A stretch of DNA of 41,305 bases from Novosphingobium sp. (lineage in GTDB: Bacteria; Pseudomonadota; Alphaproteobacteria; Sphingomonadales; Sphingomonadaceae), in NCBI GenBank assembly GCA_020848655.1, contig JADLHU010000115.1:75899-117203 (forward strand), read 5' to 3'. Made by a program: the position numbers and the translations under genes. This document shows, one piece after another, positions 8,012 through 16,011 of the stretch. The notes under the pieces are model-generated. The model was given only the letters and a program-made list of their open reading frames with translations, was not told where the DNA came from and made no database searches. The first letter of the stretch is position 1; each line of letters opens with the position of its first letter.

Positions 8012-9169
8012 CTAGGCCGCGAGCCGCGATGCGGTGGCCACTTGCGCCGCGTAGAGCGCGAACAGATCGCTGAAGTGCTGTTCCATGGTGCGCGCGGCGG
8101 GGGCGGGGCGGGGGGCCTTGGCGGCCACGAAGCGGTCGATCACGCCGGCCGCGTCGGCGGCATCGCCCGAACGGTACAGCCAGCCGCCGTTGGCGCGCGC
8201 GTGATCGGCCGCGCCGCCGCGATCGGGCGCGATCAGCGGCAGGCCCGAAGCCGCCGCTTCCGCCGCCACCATCGAGAACGTCTCCGCCTCGCAGCCGTGG
8301 ACCAGCGCGTCGCAACTGGCCATCAGCCGCGCCAGCGCCAGGCGATCGGCGATCGGGGCCAGCAGGCGGATGTGCGGGTTGCCCGCGACCAGCCGCGCAG
8401 TGCGTGCCCGCTCGCGCCCGTCGCCTACCAGGATCATGCCGATGGGATGCGCCATGCCGGCGGCCATCACCGCTTCCAGCACCATCGGCCAGCGTTTTTC
8501 AGGGGCATGGCGGCCCACGCCCAGCAGTAGCGTCGCGTCCGGCGGCAGCGCGCAATCGGCCAGCAGGCGCGCGCGAAACGCCTCGTCGCGCAAGGCGGGC
8601 GAAAAGAATCCGCCGTCGATGCCCATCGGCACCGTCACCGCGTGATGCAGTCCCTGGCTGGCGAGCCGATCCGAAAGACTGGCGCTGGCGCAGACCACCA
8701 GATCGAACGCGGCGTCGAGCCGGCGGAAATAGCGCCAGGCCCACGGCAGGTTGCGGTCGATCGCATCGGGCGTGGCGAAGGCTTCGAGCCAGCGATAGGC
8801 ATAGGCGGCAAAAGGATCGGCGTGCATCACCAGTGCGCGCGGCGCGCTGCCCCGCCAGCCGGCGACCGCCGCCGCCGTTCGCCACGGCGATGATGCTTCG
8901 ACGAAATCGGGGGCCAGCGCATCGAGCCGGCGGTGAATATCGTCGGCCGAGGCGAAATAGCGATAGCGCCGGTCCACCGGCAGGCGCGGCGATGCGATCC
9001 ATTCGATCCGCGCCGCCGGTCCGCGCTGCTCGGTGCGGTCTTCCCGGCCGGGCGCCAGGATCACGATTTCGTGGCCCAGCTTCGGCCCGGCGGCCAGCTT
9101 CTGCTCGATATAGGTGCGCACGCCGCCGCCTTGCGGGGCATAGAAGGCGCAGACATCGACAATACGCAT
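8012..9169 (-). CDS. GT4-family glycosyltransferase (GT-B fold)
   Basis: A 385-residue retaining GT-B glycosyltransferase. The N-terminal acceptor lobe opens MRIVDVCAFYAPQGGGVRTY with the glycine loop. The C-terminal nucleotide-sugar lobe shows LLLGVGRHAPEKRWPMVLEA, GMILVGDGRERA, a mid-lobe ADRLALARLMASCDALVHG, and the EX7E-type stretch CEAETFSMVAAEAAASGLPL. It would move a sugar from an NDP-sugar to a lipid- or polysaccharide-linked acceptor in the cytoplasm. It is last in a minus-strand set with a multi-membrane-span protein and a DUF2334 protein, 44 bases after the former. Its 3' end faces the CphA-like gene with nine bases between them. The acceptor is unknown. Confidence 0.85.
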   Translation of the reverse strand: MRIVDVCAFYAPQGGGVRTYIEQKLAAGPKLGHEIVILAPGREDRTEQRGPAARIEWIASPRLPVDRRYRYFASADDIHRRLDALAPDFVEASSPWRTAAAVAGWRGSAPRALVMHADPFAAYAYRWLEAFATPDAIDRNLPWAWRYFRRLDAAFDLVVCASASLSDRLASQGLHHAVTVPMGIDGGFFSPALRDEAFRARLLADCALPPDATLLLGVGRHAPEKRWPMVLEAVMAAGMAHPIGMILVGDGRERARTARLVAGNPHIRLLAPIADRLALARLMASCDALVHGCEAETFSMVAAEAAASGLPLIAPDRGGAADHARANGGWLYRSGDAADAAGVIDRFVAAKAPRPAPAARTMEQHFSDLFALYAAQVATASRLAA

Positions 9170-9213
9170 TGCTCAGTCCTTCTGCGGTTGCGGGGGCGGG
9201 GGCGGCGCCATGG

Positions 9214-10155
9214 TCATGCCGCGGCGCCTTTCTCGGGCCGCACGAAATCGATGCCCAGCGTGACCAGGCCGACCACGACGTGCGTGACCAGCATCAGCGT
9301 CGCCACCACGGTCAGCACCGCGGCGATGCCGCTGCGATCGCCGATCAGCACCGCCGTCAGCGCTGCGAAGGCCAGGTCCTTGTTGGGCATCAGCGGCAGG
9401 CGCGACAGCAACTGGCGCAGCGCCGCCAGCACCAGCCACCAGCCCAGCGCGATCTGCGGCAGCGCCAGGTGCCACATCAGCGCGGCCAGCCCGATCACCA
9501 GCAGCACGCGCGCGGTCTGGTTGCCCAGGATGAAGCGCAAGTCCGGCGCGCCCAGGCTGAACAGACGGCGGCGAAAGGCAAAGGCCGCCATCGAACTGGC
9601 CACCAGCACGCCCAGTGAAAGGTACAGCGTCTGTACGCTGGCGCCGGGATGCAGCACCGGCAGCAGCGGATAGGCCATGGCCATCAGCGCCAGAGTGACG
9701 ATGTTGCCGGCCATGGCCGAAAGGATCGCCACGTCCTTGATCGCCCCGAAGGGCGCGCCGGTCATCGCCGCGCGCTGGCGCGCCCAGACATAGAAATAGG
9801 CCTCGCCGATATAGCCGAGCAGAATCTCGTTGCCGACGTATTTGCGCGCCAGCGGGATCAGGCCCGCCAGCGGAATGCGCCACAGCCGCCGGAAGATCAC
9901 CCATTCGCTCAGCACCGGGGTGACATAGGCGGCGGCGAACACGCCCCAGAACAGCGGCGTGCGCGGCACGGCCAGGAAGGCGTGGTCCAGATCCAGCGCG
10001 CTGACCCGGTAGAGGATCGCGCAAAGCGTCAGCCCCGAAATCAGCAGCGCCACCCAGCGCAGCCAGCGGCGGCGCGGCAAGGCCAGCGGCGGCGGATCGG
10101 CGACGACCGGTGGTTCGATGGCAAGCGTCGTTGCGGCCACGTTGGGGTGATACAC
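9214..10155 (-). CDS. UPF0104 / lysylphosphatidylglycerol-synthase-like integral membrane protein
   Basis: A 313-residue protein with roughly seven or eight hydrophobic segments, including WVALLISGLTLCAILYRV, FWGVFAAAYVTPVLSEWVIF, ILSAMAGNIVTLALMAMAY, LYLSLGVLVASSMAAFAF, LLVIGLAALMWHLAL and AAVLTVVATLMLVTHVVVGL. The pattern and length match the flippase-like transmembrane domain of the LPG synthase/UPF0104 group without the catalytic GNAT domain. Proteins of this type are proposed to move or modify lipids in glycolipid pathways. The start chosen is GTG at 10155, with AAGGCAGG upstream at normal spacing. It sits between the DUF2334 and glycosyltransferase genes, which suggests a shared envelope-lipid task (inference). 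Confidence 0.7.
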   Translation of the reverse strand: MYHPNVAATTLAIEPPVVADPPPLALPRRRWLRWVALLISGLTLCAILYRVSALDLDHAFLAVPRTPLFWGVFAAAYVTPVLSEWVIFRRLWRIPLAGLIPLARKYVGNEILLGYIGEAYFYVWARQRAAMTGAPFGAIKDVAILSAMAGNIVTLALMAMAYPLLPVLHPGASVQTLYLSLGVLVASSMAAFAFRRRLFSLGAPDLRFILGNQTARVLLVIGLAALMWHLALPQIALGWWLVLAALRQLLSRLPLMPNKDLAFAALTAVLIGDRSGIAAVLTVVATLMLVTHVVVGLVTLGIDFVRPEKGAAA

Positions 10156-10228
10156 GATGGACCTGCCTTGCCTGTTCAGCGCGGTGTCGCGCCGGCGCGG
10201 ATGGACTGCGCGGCGGGGGTATCTTGGA

Positions 10229-11050
10229 TCATGCGGCCTGCGGAACCGGTGCGGTCCCCTCCTCTTGCAGATCGCCATAGCGGCCTGGCTCCCTTGCGAT
10301 GCGCAATGCGGCGATGGTGGTATCGATGCTGCGCAGGATCGCCGGCACCCCGACATCGCCGGGGTGGACGCCCACGCGGACCACGGACAGCGGCGCCAGC
10401 AGGTGCCGTGCCGCCGCCGCGAAGGCCAGCGAACTGGCGATGCGCGGCGCGCTGCGGCTCGCCCAGGTGATGGCGGGGCCACGGCACAGCACGCGGCCCG
10501 TGGCCGGGTTCCAGGCGCGGACGTGATCTTCGGCCACGCGAAAACCCAGATCGGCCAGCGCTGCGCGCGCGCCATCGCCATAAAGCCAGGCGGGCGCGAC
10601 AAAGCCGGTGACGGGGCGGCCAAGGATGTCTTCCAGCAGATTGCGCCCGCGCAGCAGGCGTGACCGGGCCTGGGCCTGGTCCAGCCCCAGGAATTCGCCT
10701 TCGCCGGCGGTCATGCGGCGGGCCTTGAACGCGGCCAGACGGCCGGCATGCGCGGTGTCGTCGCGGTGGTTCCAGCCGTGCAGGAGCATTTCCACGCCCT
10801 GGTCCGCCCAGCCGCGCAGCCGCGCGCAGAACGCCGGCGCGGCGGCCAGCGGCGCCTCGTCCCAGAAGTCGGGCACCACGAACATCGCCAGCCGCATCGC
10901 GCCGGGCGATGGATCGCCCAGCCGGACATGCAGCCGGTCACGCAGCCGATCGACCGCGCCTTCGAAGCGCGGGCTGACATCGTGGATCGAAGCGAGCAGG
11001 CGCTTCGGCGGTGGCGGTGGAACAATCGAGCGCACGCGATAAGACGCCAA
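10229..11050 (-). CDS. DUF2334 polysaccharide-deacetylase-fold protein
   Basis: A 273-residue protein of the DUF2334 branch of NodB-like deacetylases. ASIHDVSPRFEGAVDRL carries the first metal-binding acidic motif in its HDV form, MLLHGWNHRDD carries the histidine pair motif, and GFVAPAWLYGDGARAAL is the later barrel strand motif. No signal peptide is visible, so it probably acts in the cytoplasm or on a lipid-linked sugar at the membrane. The start is TTG at 11050 with GGGGGGA upstream. A GTG at 11035 is the alternative. First gene of the set ending at 8012, it would remove an acyl group from a glycan or amino-sugar made by the glycosyltransferase (inference). Confidence 0.75.
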   Translation of the reverse strand: MASYRVRSIVPPPPPKRLLASIHDVSPRFEGAVDRLRDRLHVRLGDPSPGAMRLAMFVVPDFWDEAPLAAAPAFCARLRGWADQGVEMLLHGWNHRDDTAHAGRLAAFKARRMTAGEGEFLGLDQAQARSRLLRGRNLLEDILGRPVTGFVAPAWLYGDGARAALADLGFRVAEDHVRAWNPATGRVLCRGPAITWASRSAPRIASSLAFAAAARHLLAPLSVVRVGVHPGDVGVPAILRSIDTTIAALRIAREPGRYGDLQEEGTAPVPQAA

Positions 11051-11154
11051 GGCTTGGCGATCCCCCCAGTTGTGTCGCGCTGCAATTGTCGGATCGCGAT
11101 GACATTATCGTGTCGCGATGAAAAAATCCCTGGTCAGGGGGCGGGAAGCGCCAT

Positions 11155-11197
11155 CGCCCGCCACGATCGGGGGGACCTTCCCCGATCGTGGCGGGCG
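11155..11197 (-). terminator. Perfect 18-bp hairpin, likely terminator of the DUF6607 gene
   Basis: Arms at 11155-11172 and 11180-11197 are exact reverse complements (core CGCCCGCCACGATCGGGG) around a seven-base loop. It starts about 20 bases beyond the stop of the DUF6607 gene. There is no clean T-run, so termination would rest on hairpin strength. The reading as a terminator is an inference from position. Confidence 0.6.
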
Positions 11198-11218
11198 TCT
11201 TGCCCAGGCCGGCGCGGA

Positions 11219-12193
11219 TCAGGGCCGGCGGGTGTTTTCCGCGATCAGGCGGCGTGCTTCGCCGGATGCCTTGGCGGTCGTGGTCTTGCCTGACTGGATG
11301 TCATCGGCCAGTTGCATCAGCCGGGCGCTGATGACGGTGCCGGTTTCCGCTTCTTCCTGAATGCCGATGCCGCCCTTTTCATCGGCGATCCGCGCCCATT
11401 CGGCGCGCACCGCGCCCCAGTAGGCGCGGGTCGCCGCCCAGTAATCGTCCGCCGCCTTCACGTTGTAGCCATCGAACCGAGTGTAGGTGTTGAGGACATA
11501 TTCCTGGACGATCGGGGCCAGCGTGCCGTCCTTCGGACCCAGCTTGGTGTTGTCCTGCCAGTGAATCCAGCCATCGGGGGTGTTCTGGTGCCGGTTGATC
11601 GCAAGGTAGCGATCATAGACCGGCTTGCGCACCGCATCGCGCCGGGCCAGCGGGCGCCAGGTCCAGTTGGAGCGCCAGCGGCGCACACCGCCTTGCGTCT
11701 CGAACTGGCCCCAGCCGCCGTAGCGCGGGCTGTCATCGACCTGCCAGACGGTTTGCGACCAGCGCCCCGTGCGCATCTTTTCGGGCACGTCTTCCCACGT
11801 CCAGGTGTTGCGATCGGAATAGACCAGGACGCGGGCCGGCTCGTATTCCCAATCCTGCCGCCAGTGCTTGATGACCATGTCCTTGCCTTCGTGGTTCACC
11901 ACCAGCAAATGCTGGAGCACGATCCTGCGGCCGCTGTCCTCGACCACGCGGATCACTTCGTTGCCGCCCGAGGTTTTCTTTTCCAGCGGGGTATAGGCGG
12001 CGTCCCAGCGCGTCGATTCCTGCATGTCGAAGCGCACGCGATAGTTGCCCGCCATGGCCAGGATATCGGCGCGATCCTGCTCGAAGCTGGCGGCGGCCTG
12101 CGCGGCGGCGATCGGCGGATGGGCCAGGGCCGGGCTGGCGGCGCAGGCGAACGCCAGCAGGCTGGCGCCAAGCATGGTCTTGATACGATTCAT
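11219..12193 (-). CDS. Secreted DUF6607-family protein linked to a haem receptor
   Basis: A 324-residue exported protein. The signal peptide MNRIKTMLGASLLAFACAA...ALAH ends near residue 24. The mature part is rich in tryptophan and charged pairs (KHWRQDWEYEP, WTWEDVPEKM, RSNWTWRPLARRDA, DGWIHWQDNTKLG), which matches the DUF6607 family. This family is repeatedly found next to haemoglobin/haemin TonB receptors but has no established biochemical role. It starts 19 bases after the stop of the receptor gene, so the two form one operon under the Fur box at 14491. A periplasmic or surface role in haem acquisition is an inference from linkage. Confidence 0.75.
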   Translation of the reverse strand: MNRIKTMLGASLLAFACAASPALAHPPIAAAQAAASFEQDRADILAMAGNYRVRFDMQESTRWDAAYTPLEKKTSGGNEVIRVVEDSGRRIVLQHLLVVNHEGKDMVIKHWRQDWEYEPARVLVYSDRNTWTWEDVPEKMRTGRWSQTVWQVDDSPRYGGWGQFETQGGVRRWRSNWTWRPLARRDAVRKPVYDRYLAINRHQNTPDGWIHWQDNTKLGPKDGTLAPIVQEYVLNTYTRFDGYNVKAADDYWAATRAYWGAVRAEWARIADEKGGIGIQEEAETGTVISARLMQLADDIQSGKTTTAKASGEARRLIAENTRRP

Positions 12194-12212
12194 CGGGGTT
12201 TCCTCGTGCTGA

Positions 12213-14471
12213 TCAGAAGCGGTAGCTGAGCGAGACGCTCGCGTTGCGGCCGGGCTGGGTATAGGCGTCGGTCACGGTGGACGTGGCGGCGAGGCCGCGC
12301 ACGTCGCTCCACCAGGCGTACTTTTTGTCCAGCAGGTTGAAGATGCCGGCGCGCAGGGTCAGGCCATCGATCACTTTGGCGTAGGCCGTCAGATCGAGGA
12401 TCGTGAAGCCATCGGGCCGATAGCAGGCCGGCGTGCACAGGCCCGTCGTGCGATCGAGTTCCTTTTGCGCGCTGTGCGTGGCAATGACCTGGCCGCCAAA
12501 GCGCCCGCGCGGATCGCGATAGCCCAGGCCCGCCACCAGCTTCAGCGGATCGATCGTGGACAGCGGTGTCTTCGCCGATGCGATCACGTCGCCGGTGGCA
12601 TAGGACAGCGCCACCGTGGCGTGTAGGCCGCTGGCCGCGCGCGCTTCGAACCGCGCTTCGGCGCCTTTCACGCGAACCCGGCTGAGGTTGACGTATTGGT
12701 AGATCGCGGGATCGGTCGGGGTAAAGCTGCCGCCGACGACTTCCTGGCTGATGAAATCGCGATAGCGCGAATGGAACGCGGTAATATCGAGGCTGACGTC
12801 GCGACTGGAAAAGCGCACGCCGCCTTCGAAGCTTTCGCTGCGTTCCGGACCAAGATCGGGGTTGGGCGCCGAAGTGTAGCCGAAGGCCAGGTTTTCGAAG
12901 AACTGGTTGACCTGGCCCGGTTCGGGCGCCTTGAAGCCGGTGGCATAGTTGGCGAAAAGCCGAACCACGTCCGACAGTTTCCACACCGCGCCGAACTTGG
13001 GCGAGACGCGCGAACCGTCCTGGCCGGCGCCGCTGAAGCCGGGCAGCAGCGCATCGTTGCGCGGCGACAGCTTGTACCAGTCGAAGCGCAAGGCCGGATA
13101 AAGCGTCAGCCGGCCGATCGCGATCTCGTCGCCGATGAACAGGCCGGCGCGGGTAAAGTCGGTCGTCGGGAAGGCGCGCGTGGGGAAGACCTCTCCCGCC
13201 GGCGGGATCACGCCATCGCGCAGGCCCTGCTGGCGGGTCTTGTTGATGTCTCCCCCGAACACGAGGCGATGCGTGATGGCGCCGGTGGAAAAGTCCGACC
13301 GGGCATCGGCGGCAAGGCCGATCACCCGGTTGTCGAAGGTGTTCAGCCGCTCGCGGTCGGCCAGCGTGGTGCGGTCCTCGTCGGTGAACTGCGTGTCCAG
13401 CCCGTCCTGCCAATAGACCGCCGCGCGCGCGAAATCGATTGCCCCCTGGCCCTGCCAGCTCCAGTCGAGAGCGATGCGCTTGCGCTTGCCGGTGTCGATG
13501 CCGTGAAGCAGGTCGACGCTGGAACTGAGGCTGGTCAGCCCGTCGGTGAACAGGTGCGTGTCCAGGTATTCGCCGGTCAGCCGCAGCTTGTGGCCGCCGG
13601 CCGGATCGTAGACCACGCGCGCCAGCACGGCGTCAGAGCGCCCGTCCTGCGGATTGGGCCGGGTGCGCGCGGCGCCGGTGCCGCCGACGGTGCCCTTGTT
13701 GTCCAGTTCACCCCAGTCGCGCCGGGTATAGGCGATCATCCCGGACCAGGCCCCGCTGCGGGTGGCGAGGATGGCGGTTTCGGTGAACTCGTCGTCGGCG
13801 CTGGAATAGGCGCCGCGCACCAGGCCGCCGATGGACTTGCCGCCTTCCAGGAAGTCGGCCGGTTCGGCGGTGGTGAAGCTGACCGCGCCGGCCAGGCCAT
13901 CGCTGCCGTAAAGCGCCGACGACGGCCCGCGCAGGATCTCGACCGACTTGATGAGGCCAAGGTCGACATAATCGCCCCGTCCGACGCTTTGCGCGCCGAA
14001 GCTGAAGCCATCGGGCACGCGCACGCCATCGACCTGGATCAGCACGCGATTGCCGCCGATGCCGCGGATGTTGAAGCCCTCGTTGCCGGCGCGGCCCGTG
14101 GCGGACAGCGCGGCGTTGAAGCGCGCGGGCTGGCGCTGGACGCTGACACCCGGCTCGAAGCGGACCAGATCCTTGATGTCGGTCGCCAGTTCGTCGGCGA
14201 TCTGTTCGTCGGTCTTGATCGAAACGGTCACCGCCAGATCCTCGATCCGCACGGGTGTGCGTGTGGCGGTGACGACGATCTGGCTCATGCGATCGAGCCA
14301 GAAATACCCGTCATTGTCCTGCGCCTGCGCCGCTGGCCCAAGCAGCGCGAATGCCAGCGCCAGCGAAGCGCAGGCCGGGCGCGCCTGGCGCGCGGCAACC
14401 ATGCCGGCTGCCTGCCACCGCTGTGAACAGCCAGACGCAGCGGGCCGCGAAGCCGTGAAATTTGCCCCCAT
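12213..14471 (-). CDS. TonB-dependent haem/haemoglobin receptor
   Basis: A 752-residue outer-membrane receptor. The long leader ends FALLGPAAQAQ. A TonB box follows (SQIVVTATRTPVRIEDL), then the plug domain (TDIKDLVRFEPGVSVQR, EGFNIRGIGGNRVLIQVDGV, VEILRGPSSALYGSDGLAGA) and a 22-strand barrel ending in SYRF with a C-terminal Phe. Barrel segments TGFKAPEPGQVN and NPDLGPERSES correspond to the FRAP and NPNL boxes of haem receptors, but no histidine lies between them. The ATG at 14471 is preferred over the TTG before it because AAAGGA lies six bases upstream. It imports haem iron with TonB-ExbBD energy. Iron repression through Fur is likely. Confidence 0.85.
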   Translation of the reverse strand: MGANFTASRPAASGCSQRWQAAGMVAARQARPACASLALAFALLGPAAQAQDNDGYFWLDRMSQIVVTATRTPVRIEDLAVTVSIKTDEQIADELATDIKDLVRFEPGVSVQRQPARFNAALSATGRAGNEGFNIRGIGGNRVLIQVDGVRVPDGFSFGAQSVGRGDYVDLGLIKSVEILRGPSSALYGSDGLAGAVSFTTAEPADFLEGGKSIGGLVRGAYSSADDEFTETAILATRSGAWSGMIAYTRRDWGELDNKGTVGGTGAARTRPNPQDGRSDAVLARVVYDPAGGHKLRLTGEYLDTHLFTDGLTSLSSSVDLLHGIDTGKRKRIALDWSWQGQGAIDFARAAVYWQDGLDTQFTDEDRTTLADRERLNTFDNRVIGLAADARSDFSTGAITHRLVFGGDINKTRQQGLRDGVIPPAGEVFPTRAFPTTDFTRAGLFIGDEIAIGRLTLYPALRFDWYKLSPRNDALLPGFSGAGQDGSRVSPKFGAVWKLSDVVRLFANYATGFKAPEPGQVNQFFENLAFGYTSAPNPDLGPERSESFEGGVRFSSRDVSLDITAFHSRYRDFISQEVVGGSFTPTDPAIYQYVNLSRVRVKGAEARFEARAASGLHATVALSYATGDVIASAKTPLSTIDPLKLVAGLGYRDPRGRFGGQVIATHSAQKELDRTTGLCTPACYRPDGFTILDLTAYAKVIDGLTLRAGIFNLLDKKYAWWSDVRGLAATSTVTDAYTQPGRNASVSLSYRF

Positions 14472-14490
14472 CAAAAGTCCTTTTGCAACT

Positions 14491-14509
14491 GAGAGTGATT
14501 CGCATTAGC
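14491..14509 (-). promoter_or_regulatory. Fur box upstream of the haem receptor
   Basis: Read on the minus strand the 19-mer GCTAATGCGAATCACTCTC matches the classical Fur consensus GATAATGATAATCATTATC at 14 of 19 positions. It ends 19 bases before the receptor ATG, where it would block transcription. It is flanked by an inverted repeat TGCAACT (14484-14490) and AGTTGCA (14515-14521), which may be a second operator. Confidence 0.65.
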
Positions 14510-14801
14510 GATCTAGTTGCATCGGAGCACGGCGTCGTCAATCCGCTCCTGGCGGGTTTCCACCCGCGACCTTGCCTTGCACGCGGCGCAGTCGCGGGGG
14601 CGGTGGGGCCATTTCAAGATGCCAAGCCGATTCATGCGGCGCTGCGGTCGGCCAGGGTCGTGGGAATCGATAGGGCCATGGCCAAGAGTCCCGGGAGGAA
14701 TGGCTCCCATCCCCGGAGCCCGTCGCCTCCGGTAATGCCGCCGTGGTGTGCTGACGCACTTCAGAACTCAAGGAATTGCTGGATTTTCCAGGATGTTTTG
14801 A

Positions 14802-14815
14802 GGTGAAGGGAACCG
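14802..14815 (+). repeat. Candidate left attachment site (tRNA-Gly 3'-end repeat)
   Basis: GGTGAAGGGAACCG matches the tRNA-Gly segment at 26447-26460 (GGTGAAGGGAATCG) at 13 of 14 positions in the same orientation. It lies 57 bases outside the first arm-type repeat. It is short and imperfect, so it could be a decayed or chance copy. The rest of 14472-15058 shows no gene, only the Fur box, this repeat and the arm sites. Confidence 0.4.
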
Positions 14816-14872
14816 CGTCTTATGCAAAAAATGTCGGAAATTTGCCATTCTTTGTAATGCGTTTTGCGGTCG

Positions 14873-14892
14873 TACCCCCAAATATACCCCCA
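14873..14892. repeat. Left arm-type repeats of the integrative element
   Basis: Two copies of TACCCCCA (14873-14880 and 14885-14892) lie 12 bases apart, centre to centre. The same word in the same paired layout occurs at 26254-26326, beside the integrase. Such GGGGGTA pairs are typical arm-binding sites of P4-type integrases, so this marks the far end of the element. Confidence 0.6.
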
Positions 14893-15058
14893 GATGCGCC
14901 GGTTGCAGGCGAATTATGGCGAACGATGGGCATCAAGTGCAGCCGGCCCGAAAACTGAATTAGCGCATTGAGGGGCGTTCCCAAATGGTCGTGATTCGCC
15001 CCATTTGAAAGATCAGGTCACCCCTCCCGCGCGGTGCGGAATGCGCCAATATCGGCTG

Positions 15059-15331
15059 TCAGACTTCGGCGCCGTCATCGTCGCGCAGCAGGCGCGCCAT
15101 GGCGCGAACCAGTTTCATCGCCTGTGCCGTCTCGCCGGAACGCCCGCCATGCTTCCAGGCATTCCGATTGCCTTTAGGCGCGCCGCTGCCTTTGCCGCCG
15201 TGCATTCGGCATCGCGCTTTTCCCTTCACCGCTGGCGATCGGCACGGCATCCCCGATCGGGTACGGGCATGGCAGCGCGGCGCTTGTGCCAGTCGTTCGG
15301 GTTGCATGGGGTTGTCCGGCTGTTTTCCCAT
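15059..15331 (-). CDS. HGGxSTG-type small basic protein
   Basis: A 90-residue protein. After MGKQPDNPMQPERLAQAPRC comes a cysteine pair region (CHARTRSGMPCRSPA and CRMHGG) and the family signature MHGGKGSGAPKGNRNAWKHG. The four cysteines with His suggest a small metal-binding knuckle. The family is common in phage-like and integrative elements, often near small terminase genes, and its role is not established. The start at 15331 is picked because GGGGGA lies eight bases upstream. Upstream in-frame codons reach 15370. It overlaps the preceding gene in another frame for 158 bases. It is the last gene before the left end. Confidence 0.7.
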   Translation of the reverse strand: MGKQPDNPMQPERLAQAPRCHARTRSGMPCRSPAVKGKARCRMHGGKGSGAPKGNRNAWKHGGRSGETAQAMKLVRAMARLLRDDDGAEV

Positions 15332-15881
15332 TTTCGCTGTCCCCCGTATGGTTGTGGAACTGGTCGGCAATGACAGCCTGCCCGCCTTCGTTCACATGGA
15401 CATGGCGCACGGTCTGTTCGCGGGGCTGGTGCAGCTTCGCCAGCGCTTCCAAGGTCGCGCGCGAATTGGCCTGGGCCTTCAATGCCAGCCGCATGTAGCG
15501 TTCCGATGCGTCCAGATAGTCACCCATATTGAGCGCAGAGCGCCGGGCCATCTCGGTGAAGATCGCATCCAGCGAAAGCGCCTGCGCGGTCAATATCTCG
15601 CTGGCTATTGTCAGATCGCCGTTGCCGGTCTTTTCGGTCCGCGCCTTGATCGCATGGGCATAGTCGTCATAGCGCGGCTCGCCGGGCAGCTTGCCGGCCA
15701 TCTTGTCCACAATGCCGTTGGCAACGATGCCATGCCGCAGGAACGGGGCCAGCATGACGCGCGACATGGTTGCCGCTTCTGTCTCTCCCTTTTCCATCTG
15801 CACGCCCATGGGTCTGGCGCCATCGGCTGGCTGGCGCGCGTCCTTGGCGGGTGTTTTGTCCTTGGCCGTTCGTGCCGTCAT
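15174..15881 (-). CDS. Hypothetical element protein overlapping the HGGxSTG gene
   Basis: A 235-residue protein of unknown function. The central part is helical and conserved-looking (MSRVMLAPFLRHGIVANGIV, DDYAHAIKARTEKTGNGDL, EILTAQALSLDAIFTEMARRS, YMRLALKAQANSRATLEALA). Then comes a histidine-rich segment VRHVHVNEGGQAVIADQFHN. The C-terminal 50 or so residues are low-complexity and basic, and are encoded over the start of the HGGxSTG gene. I recognise this type from sphingomonad integrative elements only as a conserved hypothetical. The start at 15881 has GAGG at good spacing. ATGs at 15899 and 15962 are alternatives. Confidence 0.65.
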   Translation of the reverse strand: MTARTAKDKTPAKDARQPADGARPMGVQMEKGETEAATMSRVMLAPFLRHGIVANGIVDKMAGKLPGEPRYDDYAHAIKARTEKTGNGDLTIASEILTAQALSLDAIFTEMARRSALNMGDYLDASERYMRLALKAQANSRATLEALAKLHQPREQTVRHVHVNEGGQAVIADQFHNHTGDSENGKTAGQPHATRTTGTSAALPCPYPIGDAVPIASGEGKSAMPNARRQRQRRA

Positions 15882-16011
15882 GGGATTGCCTCGCTTCATG
15901 TTGCTGGATTGGTTTTCAGGAATTGGCCGCCCCGCTTGCGACACCCGCGACACTTGCGACAAAGCCCGCCGATCTGGGCAATATGTCGCAACGTCGTAGG
16001 TGTCGCAGGCG

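Noticed and set aside
14775..14820. Possible tRNA fragment or second tRNA at the left end of the element
   Set aside because: Only the 14-base T-arm/acceptor match is present; no cloverleaf can be folded.
14776..14958. 60-codon plus-strand frame at the left end of the element
   Set aside because: It runs through the candidate attachment site and arm repeats and has no ribosome site or family resemblance.
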